The translations under genes and the position numbers were made by a program. A model generated the notes under the pieces. The model saw only the letters and a program-made list of their open reading frames with translations, was not told the origin of the DNA and ran no database searches. From Meandrina meandrites (taxonomy: Eukaryota > Cnidaria > Anthozoa > Scleractinia > Meandrinidae), in the NCBI GenBank assembly GCA_963693305.1, contig OY855913.1, forward strand, positions 24,052,114 through 24,116,113: a DNA stretch of 64,000 nt, read 5' to 3'. Below are positions 48,853-61,054 of the stretch, in pieces (the stretch's first letter is position 1; each line of letters starts with the position of its first letter).

Positions 48853-50298
48853 TACACAGATGCAAGAGTGTTAGGCAGTTCTTGTTCTTGAGGCAAAACG
48901 TCTTCCGCACCCATGCTATATTTGTAGGACTCCTTTTTGCCAGGTTCTGTAGGTGTAAAATGAAGCAAAATAAAGGCCTGTATCGATTTTAAAATAACAT
49001 GAAAAAAGTGCGTTCTGATTGGATAAGTTTGTTACTTCATTGGGTGGGCAAGCGTTTGACTGTGTTTGGTTATGTTGGCGCTTCACGCCTTTGAAATAAT
49101 AAAGATCTGAAGCCTGGAAGATAGAAGAGCCTTGATTGTGTTCACTCTGTACGCGAGGGAAGATTTGTAAAAGAAACTCTCAACGTGAGGATTAAACAGC
49201 TAAAGTGAAGGATACTTGACTTGTTCCCCCACATGGGAAGTTTTATCAGTCAAAGTATGCTTTTTGATCCTCGCTGAAAAATGACAAGAAGTCTCGCCAA
49301 TATTAGAAAACAAAGGATCTAAATATATTTAAAAGTATACCGGCATAGATTCTCCTTCAGAGACTGACGTTTCCCAGTGGAAATAGTTAAAAAAATATAT
49401 AACAAAATAAATTACTGTATTTAAAGATGAATGCACATCAGCCCTAGCATGGTTTTCGTGTGGGTCCTCTATCCAGATCAAACAAGAATTTCGAATGTTG
49501 GTTTTGAGGAAGGAAGAAAATCGGAGTACCGGAAGCAAAACGTCGGAGCAAGGACGAGAACCGACAACAAACTCAAGCCACATATGGCACCTGGCCGGAA
49601 TCGAGCCATATGGATGGGAGGCCAGCGCGCTCACCACTGCGCCACCTCTGCTCCCTGACTTGAATACCCTGTCTCTTACCTTCTTTCCATTCATTCAAGT
49701 TGACAATTTTTGGATTGTAACAATCCGTCAAATTGTTGGTGGCACTCCTTTCCCGAAAGACACTCCGAGTGATTCGCAGAATCCCATCTGAGTTATCGCA
49801 CAGGACCCTTGCCAGAGTTGCATCTCGTATCGCATTCAGCTGACGCATTGTAAATCCAACGTACGAATCATTCCTCTCATACCAAAAGCGATCCCCAACA
49901 CGAAGATTTGCAAACCCTTTAAGAAGAATGCACGTAAATGTATCACCCAATATGCTTCCAGGCAGAGGACTCTCGCTTATTCCTCCAACAAACAAGTCGA
50001 CGTCGTTGACATTGCCGTTGTATGCTACTCGTATTCTCTCTCGCTGTGCCGCGTTTATGTTTGTGAAGTTGTCAATAGAGGCAGCTAGGCCGAGGCCACA
50101 CGCCATTCGGAACTGATTGTATGGTGGTAAACCATGATCACGACCGCGCTGGATGTTGATAGCTGAGAGATCGCCCACGATGCCATCAGCTGGTGGTCCG
50201 TCTGCCAAAAGATTCTCTCGTACTGCTGGTGCGAAAAATCTAATGTACGAGAAATGTAGTTAGCATATTAAAGTCAATCATCGTAGTCTTCGTCATTA

Positions 50299-50365
<67 letters not shown>

Positions 50366-53242
50366 TATTGTCATCGTCGTCGTCATCGTTCTATTGTTCC
50401 CTCAAACGGATCAGAACCTTTTATTTGCTGTGAAGATTCCACGAAGACCTCCATAATGACTATCGCCCATCCGATAGGAACTTTAAAATAAATGTTATTC
50501 AAGCTACATATACGACTAGATAATTATGACTTATATACCTACCTGTCGACTTTTTGAGATGCTTGAGTAACCAGTCCCAAAAGGATTCCACCCAAACCAT
50601 TACCACTTAAGGAATACAGAGGTGACGGATCAAAAAATGCTTTCGTTGGAATAAAACCTCGTTGTCTGAATTGTCTGTTAAATTGACCAAAATTATCTCT
50701 GATTAAAGTGTGGCCCACTCGAAGAGCGGCCGTAGCGAAGGCGTTTGGAATTTCTGGGTTGACTGTTGGATCGTAACCGTTAAAGAATTTCCCTGTTGGC
50801 TCCAGTACAATATTTGCACGTGTTCTCTGAAAGAGAGAAAGGATCATAATGATTTTGAACTTACGTGTTGTTTACACGTAAAATGTCGTGCGTAGCTGTT
50901 AGATTAAAGCGAAATCATATAAATCAGTACAGTTTCTAAAAACCCTTGTAAAGGAAAAACAATTAAAATGCAAGACTGGTACTACGACAAAGAACAGTTT
51001 CAATAGCGGCCAATATTTTGACTAGTACAACTTGTCTTCTTCAGGGCCAGTGCTATAATAAAATGTAAAACGATTCTTGCGAAGGACGTCAGTAGTATAC
51101 TCTTTCTTTCAGTCCTTTCTATTTACGAAATATAACACTTACGCTTACCAGATCTTCACTGAAGAAGACAGGAAGCCACTCGTTGTACGTGATGTGCTGT
51201 AGCTCTGCAATCACGATTTTTCTCGCCTCTTGGAACAGTTTTTCATCGCACCATGATGGATTAAGAACGTGAAGGTACTTGGCGATGCGATTGTGCTCGC
51301 GGACCCAAATAGTATGCATTGCTGTCAATGCTGTAAAAAAGGATTAAAAAGAAAGGTTTGGGTAGAGATAATGATTCAATCAGCCTATAAATTAATGTGA
51401 TCAAAAAATTACAACGTAAGGGAAGGAGAAAATACACAAAACTAGAGAAATAAATTTACATTACCACTATAAGATGCAGGCTACCCAACTCCCCGCACAC
51501 TAAGCACTTCGAAATATAAACTTTTTAAAGACAATTATAACGGGAAGAAATAAGAACCTCGACTTTATTCCAAACCAACGTTTCAGTTCATCGGGCAGTC
51601 GTAAACAAAACGACCCATAATGGTGGACTCAAAAACTTCATGTACGCTATTACCGAAGTGTAACGTGTCAACGAATTCAAAACAAAACTAAAAACAAACC
51701 CCGAGACTGTGCATTATGGAATTGGAAATCACCCTTAAGAATCATCAATAAATAGTACTCTAGATGGTCTGAGGTTTTTTTACTTTAAAATAACGTCGCA
51801 CCATGTAACTCTGGAAAACTATTTATGTGACAAAATATTACCTGGATTTTCGTTTATTCTTCTGTCCCCGGCAAGGAAACATGGCTTCATCGTGGAATTA
51901 GGAGACTTGCAGAAAGTTTCCGACCCGGCCTCGGGTAGAATGGGAGATTTTGATGAGCTCAAAGGGAAAGGCACAACCCGTAGCAATCCCAAGTTAGCCT
52001 TGCGATCACGAAGCCGTTCCGCCTGTCGACAGTTGGCGCCGTAAACTTGTGATCCGTCAATGAAAGCTGAAACAGTGTTTACCTGGAAATGTATAGGAAA
52101 TAATAAAGTCACACAAATTTGCTAACAAATTCTGAGGCTTTTGTCAACCTGGCCTGTTTCAAGCTTTCGGTTAGTGGGAAGCAGCACCGCTGCGACAATA
52201 AACAGCGAGCGAAAAAGATAGGACACCTCTTCAAAATATCTGTGTTCGCATATATAATTACATGATACTTAAAATCAGTGTTCAAAAGAGTTTTTAGCTT
52301 TGTGCTTTACTAAATCGTGGCTATCAAAAACTGAAAAAAGAAAAAACAATGACCAATATTTTGTACAAATACACTTCTTAGCTTCATCTACTGCTATAAT
52401 TCCCTGGCAATCTTCCTGCACTTTCAAAACCGGCCTAACTTTAGCCCTATCAGAAATTGTATAAAAATAATTCAACAAATCAGATAAAAAACAAAACCAA
52501 TGAGATACCAGCGCTTGGAATCGCTTCTTGCATTGCTTTGAGTCCTCATTGGTTCACTGTCTGACAGTCTGTGACCGCCCAATGAGCCGGATTGCTTTAG
52601 TTTCAGTAGTTTACACACTCAGTTGAGAATCGCTATAATCTTTAACTAACCTGTTCACCATTTTTTATTGCTGACCTACGTAGTGGCATGCACACTGCAC
52701 TTCGATTATCTCTCAGTTCATTCCCCTGAAAAATGTCGATACCAATGCATCCCTCTTCAGGTCCCTTACAAGGAAGGCTGTTATTTCCACACTCCACGGT
52801 CTCATTGTCTTGGGTTAAAGTGATGTCGTGGTCCAAAAACTGCCCCCAAGTCATGGTCATGTGAGTGAAGTTCGCTGTTATGTTATCATCGTTGCCTGTC
52901 GAGCTCACGAACACTATCGTGCTGACGTTTCTCGCGTTTGGAAGCGGCTGGTTGCTCGATCCCAGACTTCGGGGCGCTTGATTGCCATCTTGATAGGCGG
53001 GCGGCAGCAGACGTGAAAAGGGCCTCAAGGCACTTCCTCTTGTAATGTTGCACAGGTTATTGCATGATCCGTCAAACGTGCTATACCGACGCATGAAACA
53101 ATTAAGCTGAATGCGCAGCGACACTGGCTCACATTTTCCCTGCATCATTGATTCGAGAACACGGCGAGTGAAGGAATTTCCAATGTACGAAGTGTGACCC
53201 AAAGTACACAAAACGACCAGGAAGATTAGACATTGCAGAGCT
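48852..53242 (-). CDS. Gene C: secreted animal haem peroxidase (peroxidasin-like), first exon not located
   Basis: Six coding exons on the minus strand: 52651-53242, 51842-52082, 51149-51330, 50543-50826, 49680-50239 and 48852-48946. They keep the same phases as genes A and B, give 1954 nt without interruption, and need a short upstream exon ending in phase 2. The exon at 53242 opens with a hydrophobic signal-like stretch ([12 protein letters not shown]). Conserved residues: [36 protein letters not shown] (catalytic Arg, ester Glu), [18 protein letters not shown] and [14 protein letters not shown]. The C-terminal tail is longer and charged, ending LPNTLASV, unlike the Gly-rich tails of A and B. 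No leader or promoter like those of A and B was found above 53242, so the 5' end is either diverged or far away. A SINE sits in the last intron, close to the donor. Confidence 0.92.
49400..49655 (-). mobile_element. Second SINE family in the last intron of gene C
   Basis: A minus-strand head GGTGGCGCAGTGGTGAGCGC with B-box-like GGCTCGATTCC is followed by a body with TTGAGTTTGTTGTCGG and CTCAAAACCAACATTC. It starts about 24 bases after the exon 6 donor of gene C. The left boundary is approximate. Confidence 0.6.
50276..50392. repeat. (ATC)n/(GTC)n trinucleotide tract in gene C intron 5
   Basis: About 110 bases of TCATCG and TCATCA repeats, starting about 40 bases from the exon 6 acceptor in an intron of only 303 bases. 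Confidence 0.85.
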
Positions 53243-56200
53243 CTGTGTTTGAATTAGAGAGCAATTAGCAAAAGACCCGATGGAAGACGTTCTTGCTGAT
53301 GTACAAAATTCAATTTTTGGGGCCTAAAAATAACCGTTTTATCAAGATGCAGTAAAACATCAAAAGCCTAGGTATTAATTATAACAACAACAACAAAAAG
53401 AACCTTTATAGTAACTAAGGCTATAGATGGGTGGTCACTGAAGAATTTTAAAAAGAAAAGACAAATTTAGGCGAACTTTTTCGAGATACCCCATCTGTGA
53501 AGTAACGCCAGTTAGTCTGACGTTTTTAACTTTGCGTTCAATTTGTTCAGACTGTACATATATCGAGACTTAAGGTAACAAATTCCTCCCGGTTGCCAAC
53601 ACGGACACATTCTGCAGGGCTAACCATCTTCGAAGATTGCATACCCTTGAAACAGTTTTACCCATTTATTCATTTCCATACAACGCAAAGGTGGCTCAAA
53701 GGTTATTCTTCATTTACCTAGCTTCCTTCATTGTCTTTAGTTCCACTAGCCGTTACTACTTTTCAAGTTACACCTATTTAGGAAATACAAAGAAAACAAA
53801 GAAAATTATTAAACTCACTTACATTGTTCTGAAAAGGAAACAAAAAAGAGCTTGAAATATTATAGACATTAAGAAATTAAACTTAATTCATGATCTGTAT
53901 ATATGGTCTTCTTCCAAATCAGAATTTACTTTACTCTTAATTGTCCTAAAAGTTTTAAAAATTAGCTAAAGATTTGCACTAACGGATTCCTTGCTTTGTT
54001 ACAAGACTTTTATCAAACAAAAATGAAAATATTTGTCACTACCCTTAATCAGTCGAACTAGTAAACGAGATCCAGTCGAGTATACTTACAAAACAATATG
54101 AACAATTATATAGCATCATATAGGAACGGAAAATTGAAGCTGTTGGTTTGTGGCAAATCCAAGTCGATGCTTTCCCAGAGAAAGTTGGTTGATGACTATA
54201 AAGATATATATAAATAGAGTTCACGTAGGAGGCATCTATATCAGTTCGGGTATGGTTAATTGTTCCTGATATTGAACAATATATACACTAGATTGGGTTT
54301 AATCGCAGTGGCCAGTATCAACTATATGATCTTTTGCCGCTCTGTTCATACAGAGAAGCCCGATGGTTTTCCAAAAACAATGAAGGTATTTTGTGAATCA
54401 GACAAAAAAATAAATCTATATAGGCCAACTGTAATGATCATAGATGTCGACAAACTGAAGTAAGATTTTTTCTAATAGATAAAAATTAAAAGTAAAATTC
54501 TTCATTGACTGAAGAACTTTTTACTCGAGGATTGACATGCACAGTTTGCTCTCAGACATAAGAGGGTTGAACATTTTTAGGAATGCCTTGAATGGTTCGG
54601 CGAAGCATTAACGACCTAAATTTGTGGTAAGTAAACATTTTTATGGAACAAGAACTAATACTAATCGTAATCGTTTGAATCGCTGCTGAAACAAATACAT
54701 TATGTCTGTCTTTCATTGGACGTTTCTTGGACGTGTTTCAAGGCTATCCAAGAGGTTTTCCAAATAAAGACTGCACTGCGCTATATGATATTGCATGGGT
54801 TCTGTCAAAGCAAAGGAAAAAACTGACACCAAAAATATAGATAAGTAACATAAGATGTACCTTTGCGATTTTCCTTTTTTCCTTGGCTTCCTTTCGAAAC
54901 TGACAAATCTTTTAGAGATCTGAAAAGCGACTCACAAAGAGACTACCTCGGTGAGCCGTTTTATTTACAGACTCCCGAGCCGAGTTTCCCGGCTGTGTAT
55001 ATCACTAACTTCTTTCATATTGCACCTAATTAAAAAACTTATTGCCATTCTTTCCATAGATCATGACCTTCTCTTTGACAAGAAACTATTAGCAGCAACG
55101 TTTTGACTTTTCCAAGTGTTTAGAAAAGAGAAACATTAATATGTCTTCTCCTAACTCAAGCACCGTGAAGTGAAAAACACTGGAAATTTTAACCTTTGAC
55201 GTTTAGTTCAAAGTTGTCGGAACAATACTCAATTGCTAAGTATAGAATCTAGAATGAACATTAAGTTTCAATCTGCTAGACCTGTAACGAGACTAAGTCG
55301 AACAAACATTTTCTTGCTGAAAGTGTAATTAATTAGGATCCAGGGGCTGAGAAAATAAGCTCAACCTCTGTTATAATAGAAATCATCAAACCGCAGCTTG
55401 GTTTCCAAAAAAGCGGCACCAATTCCGTAATAATGGCAGTTGTTTTCAGTAGTCAGGACTTCAGCTTTTGCATACCCCCATAATGGCGATCGTTTTACCT
55501 CTGTTTCAAGACAAGGCAGGACAAGTCCTGGTACAAAACTATTTATATGAAAATGGTTTGATTTGCACAAAATGATCATGTAGGTGAAGCAAATTTCCGA
55601 TGAATGGTTTCACGCGAAGACAAAAAAAAAACACACCTCGACAATGGCCTATTCGGTATAAAGAAAACCTATCTCTTTATCCGTTTCGTCTATTTTGAGG
55701 CAGTCGGTGTCCGCTTATATTTCATTTAACTAGTTTCGCCTTTTTTTAAGATATATTCTTGCAATTAATGGCTATATATATAAACATGTCCTTCGTAACG
55801 TTGCTTATGGTCTACATGGTGGATCTGTTGTCTTTTCAATTTTGCTCTTTACCCTAAGCAGAGTGAGTGGGAGAGAAAAGGATTGAGATTAAAACGTTCA
55901 ATTTCCGCCTCCCACTTTTCCGCGGCCCTTCTGTTTTATCTAACAAAAAATGCGATTACGTTCTAAAATCACTTGTTATCGCTTTTGGTGCCACACTGAC
56001 CAGCCATTTCTTCTCCCGCCATTCGCCTCGCGTCCAGACAACTCTAGGGTTTCCACCCCGTGTTGTCGCCACGTCTTGAAATGGCGATGATGATCTTTAC
56101 AACTGCATCCTAATTTTAGCGATTTAAATTTTGGGTTCACCTCTATAAACACCTCAGGTTTATTTGGTCTCATTTGTGCTACTTGTGCGATACACTAACT

Positions 56201-59200
56201 ATGCCAAGAGATCCTCAGAACCTCAGAAAATTGTACAAGCGACCAAACGTTATTAATGAATATTGCTGCCATCATGCCGTTTTGATTATTTTGAAGCCGT
56301 TTGACATCAAAATTAAACATCTCATTTATGAGTTTTTGCTGATTTTGATCATGTCTGGTATCTGTACAGTCAATCCAAACTGTTTTGTCCAGATGATAAT
56401 CAGACAGTTACATTTTCTGGCTTAATTTGTTCCCTTCAGGCAGTAGGTTTAATTAAGACTGGTCTGTACCTGAACTAAAAAGTCAGTTGAAACATAAATT
56501 ATATCCTATCAGCTGAGCCTTTTTCGTTAAGTTTAACTGCTTTAAGTTTTTTAGGAAATGTTTGTAGAAAATTTTATCATTTCGCAAGGCAAAGGGTCGT
56601 GAAGTCGTACTTATAGTATATTCATCCAATAGATTAGACTGCACTTATTTCAAGCATTGTAAGCTCGGAGATGAAGAGGATAGAGAAGGATTTAAAATGG
56701 CTAAGTTACGAAAAATTAACATCAGTTAATTCGTAGATATATACCTTGAATGACAGACAGAAAATGTTGAAGCTTGCATGGATGAAAAACTATAAAGATA
56801 ATATTTTAAATATTTAAAGAGAGTACTGTTCCTGCACGTCAAAACTTTCTAATAGCTCGTCGATCTCATCTTAGCTCACTGACTCAGCTATACTCTCGTT
56901 TTATTCGCTAGTAATTTTGTCCCATTTTCATTTCATTTTCCCCAACCTTATTATCATGCACTGATCTAATGGTTATTAAATTTATCATCCTTTACAAGAA
57001 ACCGTTGCTTACCCTAAACGTTGAAGCGCTACTTTGAACCTTGTTAAATAAAAACACTAATGCTAACTGCCTAAAATTTATTATCCCAAATGCTAAAATG
57101 CTGATTAATTGAATCAAAATACTACTCATAGCTAGTACCACTAAAGATTAAATCGTTGACTAATTTCAAATACAAAAACGTTGGCTTATCCCAAATACTG
57201 AATGGTTTATTCTCCTACTAACTAAATAGTCGTTCACTCTGAGACGTTACAAAATCATTTTTTGATTATTTATTAACACTCCAAAGATTTCCAAATAATT
57301 ACAATATAAAGTCGATAAAAATACAATCAAAATTAAAGGGAAAATAAAAAGAAGCAAAAAACAAAAGCAATTCTACTTTACGGTTAGTAACATTGTTTTC
57401 GTGTTAAAACGTTTTGAGTTCAAAAGCGGAGTATACTGGAGAAAAGCAGAAACAATATTAAATACACGGACACACCAAACGCAAAATGCACCGTCGCTAT
57501 TCAAGCTAACGAAAAAAGAAATCCATTAGTTACAGCCTTTGATCTCCTCGCCTTTTCCTTCAATGAGAGATCCCTCCTGCGAAAAATGGTTTGTCTTCAA
57601 CGCTCTAATAACAAGCAACGTATTGTGAAAAATATTGACAAACTGTTTGGATCGGCCTACTTTCAGGTGAAGTTTTGGCAAAGACTGTTTCATCAACATG
57701 CAATACACATGTAATTGCTTTATCTTCCTTCCATCCTTCCTTCGCTGATTATATGCCGGAGAACATGGCTTTCAAAGACGACGAATTTAGATTTATAGCT
57801 CCGAAAACCGCGCTATAAATCGACTTCATCCCTTTTCTTTTCAAGAACAGAAATTTTTCCTCTGGTTTACACGTATGTTTAGGAGCGCTGCGGGTTGCAA
57901 CATCGTTTGTTTTTCTTCATTGCCACAGACAATTCCTGGAATACCTACAATCTTAAAGGGAAGTTTACCTCGAGTTCTCGAGTACTGTTCTTTCCCGTCG
58001 ATACTTTCCTATATTTCGTCACTGATGTCTAAGCTTCCTTCCCTTTATCTCTCGTTTTAGTCGATTGTAATTTTGTCCTTCTGTTCAACACTTCGTCAGC
58101 GGTTCGCAGTTCGGTTCGCAGTTCGGCTTCTTCTTTCTTCTTTTTAGTTCACTTGAAAGGTTAGTCCTCAGCTTCTTTAAATCTTCAAGTAATGCGTCAA
58201 CGTCCGAGTGTGTTAGTCCTCTTTTCATTTATACAACAAAGACATCTTGGATCGGAATCCGCAGTGGCTGCCATGTCAGGCGCTCAGAAAGGGTCGCCTG
58301 TTTCATCCCTGGCGGATACTCTGATCTATCGCTTCATTTGTTCTTCATTCCTGTTTCTACTGATGGCATAACTTTAAGATAATTTTCATGCTGGTAAGGT
58401 TGGTTCTTTATCGAACCGAAGGTTGTCGAGGAAAGGAAAGCTCACTTTCAAGTCAAAAAACTCTGGCCGTCATTATCGGCGACCCGCCTACGCGTGCTTC
58501 CGTCGCGACTAAATCTTATACCTGATTCACACCAACAAAACATGTTTAGTCTACCAGGTTTAAGAATATGAAAATCAGCAACGGACAACTGACAGACTAA
58601 ATTTTACATAGGGTTCCAGTATGCTCTAACTTGCGCTTTCATTGTGCCAAATTTGAAGTCGAAAAACATCAGCCAGCAACTTCCATGAAGAAAACAATTT
58701 TAAACCGTGTTTAACTAAACAACATTTAAACATGTTTAAGCTTTGATGTGATTGGGGTATTAGTTTAACACTAAACTCTAAATTATTGTTTACCTTAAAT
58801 ACTCAAATTATTGCCTAATCCCTGCCGTTAAATATTTCAATCTCTTGCAATTATTCGAAACTGACGTTACAATTCATGAGAGCTTAATCCGCGACAAACG
58901 ACAATCATTTGTGTAAACGTTCACCACTGATTCCTCGATTCATAAAACAAAATCCATCAGGAATTGAAAATGGAAACAAGCTGCATATTCACAAAGGCGA
59001 AACACCTCCCTTTCACGTTCAAATGGCAGACGGAAAACGTGGAATTTTCCACATTTACCGGAAAAACAAATGTGATGCTTTTTATCTTTCAATTAGGTGT
59101 TTCCGTCAACGTGGCCACTGCCAAACGAATTTCATAACTTAATGCTGAAATTTTTTTCTTACCTTATCTGTTCGAATTCAGTTGGGTTTGATGAATCGGT

Positions 59201-60112
59201 AGTTAGTGTTCCTCAGTAGAAAGCAAGAGTAGAATCTGCCTCCCCTGTTTAAAGCTGTGAATATTTCAACAGCACGTCAGTTTTGATCAGCAAACGTGGG
59301 TAGAGCTCGGCAGCTCCAATGAAAAACAGAGAACGTTAGTCACAGCACGTTCTCATTCGTGAATGGTTAAGACGTGTGTCACGTGTCAACGCGCCATCCC
59401 ACAGCTTACTAAGCTATAGGGATATCGGAAGTTTACCGTAAAAGGTAATTTCAAGCGTTTTAAAAGAAGCTCAATCACTTTAGAGGTACCCTTGTATCTT
59501 TGCCCGCTAGAGGTAAGCTTGACCGCTCTAGCTAGCAACTATATTAGTCTTTGTGAGCAAAAATAAAATAACCGAATCAAATTCGTCTTGTAAATTATGT
59601 GTTATAACTGATTAAATTAAGTTCGCGTGCAGGAAAAAAATATTTGAAGGATATTGAACACACTAAGGTCATTTTGAGTTCAAGCATATTCAAAGATATT
59701 TGTACATCGGTCTTATCTCTTCCTTGAAGCTCATAGTTGAACTCGCGTCTCACTCCCACCTCGGACAAATATCAATGCATTTATTTTTCGCCGAAAGGAA
59801 GTTATTGTTTTGTCGCGCGGGTTTTAATAATAGAATAAATGTAGTTTGGTTTGTATATTATTTTGAGGGTTTAGTTGTGAGGCTCATTATAAGGAAAATG
59901 CGTCATCTACTTAAAAGATATTTCATTCAGTTACGATGGAAGGCTACTCTGTATCATGCCGGTGAAAAGGCAAACAAAAGACAGTGTGGGGAAAATACGT
60001 CACCTGCTTGAAGGATATTTCATTCAGTTACGATCGAAGGCTCCAATGTGATATGTTGGTGAATAGGCGTGCAAAAGACAGTATAAAGAAAACGCGTCAC
60101 AAACGATCAGGC
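53243..60112. other. Upstream of gene C; no gene recognised
   Basis: The missing first exon and promoter of gene C should lie in or above this stretch. I found no copy of the TATA/leader module seen at genes A and B and no convincing ATG exon with a phase-2 donor. Confidence 0.4.
59894..60090. repeat. Two-copy tandem repeat, unit about 98 bases
   Basis: GATATTTCATTCAGTTACGAT and the following AAGGCT, then CAAAAGACAGT and GAAAA-GCGTCA blocks recur at a spacing of about 98 bases. Confidence 0.6.
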
Positions 60113-60166
60113 AACCTCGTTACCAGGGGGGGGGGGGGGGGGGGAGAGAGACCCTGGGAACGAGGT
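60113..60166. repeat. Foldback split by a G run
   Basis: AACCTCGTTACCAGGG and CCCTGGGAACGAGGTT flank about 20 G and GAGAGA. The stem is the same as in 3904-3951. Confidence 0.55.
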
Positions 60167-60464
60167 TGACTATCAGGGTGTCCATTTAATTACGATTTCT
60201 GACTTATATCAAAGTATGTGTTCTTGTTGGTGACAAGGAATTATTGCTCCCACCCACATGGCTGCCAACTAGGCTTTGAGCGTAAAATGAACGCGTTATT
60301 CGTCTTTACAAGAAAACTTTTCCTAGAAACTGATTGTCAACTTTGACATGAGCCGTTACATATTTCCTGTATCGACGTTAAGAGATACGTAATACACGAT
60401 TTCGTAATACCGGACCTGGTTGACATCCCGGGGGGGGGGGGGGGGGGGTACTCAAAAAAGTTTT

Positions 60465-60822
60465 ATACGGGGAGGCTCCGCCCCGAGGTCCAACCCCTTA
60501 CCCTTTTATATACCATTTTTTTTAGAAAAGGCACCCCTTTCGTATACCTTTTATTTGAAAAAGGCACCCCTCTCATATACCTTCTTATGAATAAATCGTT
60601 AAAACAGGTAGTGTTCTTGTCATTTTTTCGCGTAGCGCGTAATAAATTAAAATTAAACAGTCATAAGCTGCGTGTGCTTGATCTGTTTGAATTCAAGACC
60701 CTTTTTAATACCCGAACGAAGATTTTCCTACCCTTTCATATACCTAAACTTGTGAAATCCCTACCGTTTTATATACCTGAAGCCTGAAAAAGGTACCCCT
60801 TTCGGGCGGAGCCTCCCCGTAT
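60465..60822. mobile_element. Inverted-repeat element with CGGGGAGGCTCCGCCC ends
   Basis: The left end ATACGGGGAGGCTCCGCCC is the exact complement of the right end GGGCGGAGCCTCCCCGTAT. The interior is a run of degenerate CCTTTTATATACC / AAAAGGCACCCCT blocks. A G run of about 20 precedes it. Non-coding. Confidence 0.7.
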
Positions 60823-61011
60823 TGCTGGTTTTCACTGTCACGCCACAAAAAAGTAAATCCAAAACTATTGAGTAAAAAAACTCAAGAATATTATAGGTTG
60901 TAGAAAATTACCAGATATTCTGCTTGTCCAAGTCTCGGGTTTGTACGGTATTCTGTACTCGAGTTATCCGTCAACATGTTTCACACAAATTTACAGAGCT
61001 CTGTATGGAAA

Positions 61012-61054
61012 CGCCATGTTGGTGCCCATGTAGTTGGGCACCAACATGGCGGCC
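61012..61054. repeat. Foldback CCATGTTGGTG hairpin, copy 2
   Basis: CGCCATGTTGGTGCCCA, a six-base loop, then TGGGCACCAACATGGCGG. It is related to 48259-48298 in inverse orientation, including the flanking AAATTTA-AGAGC block. Confidence 0.55.
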
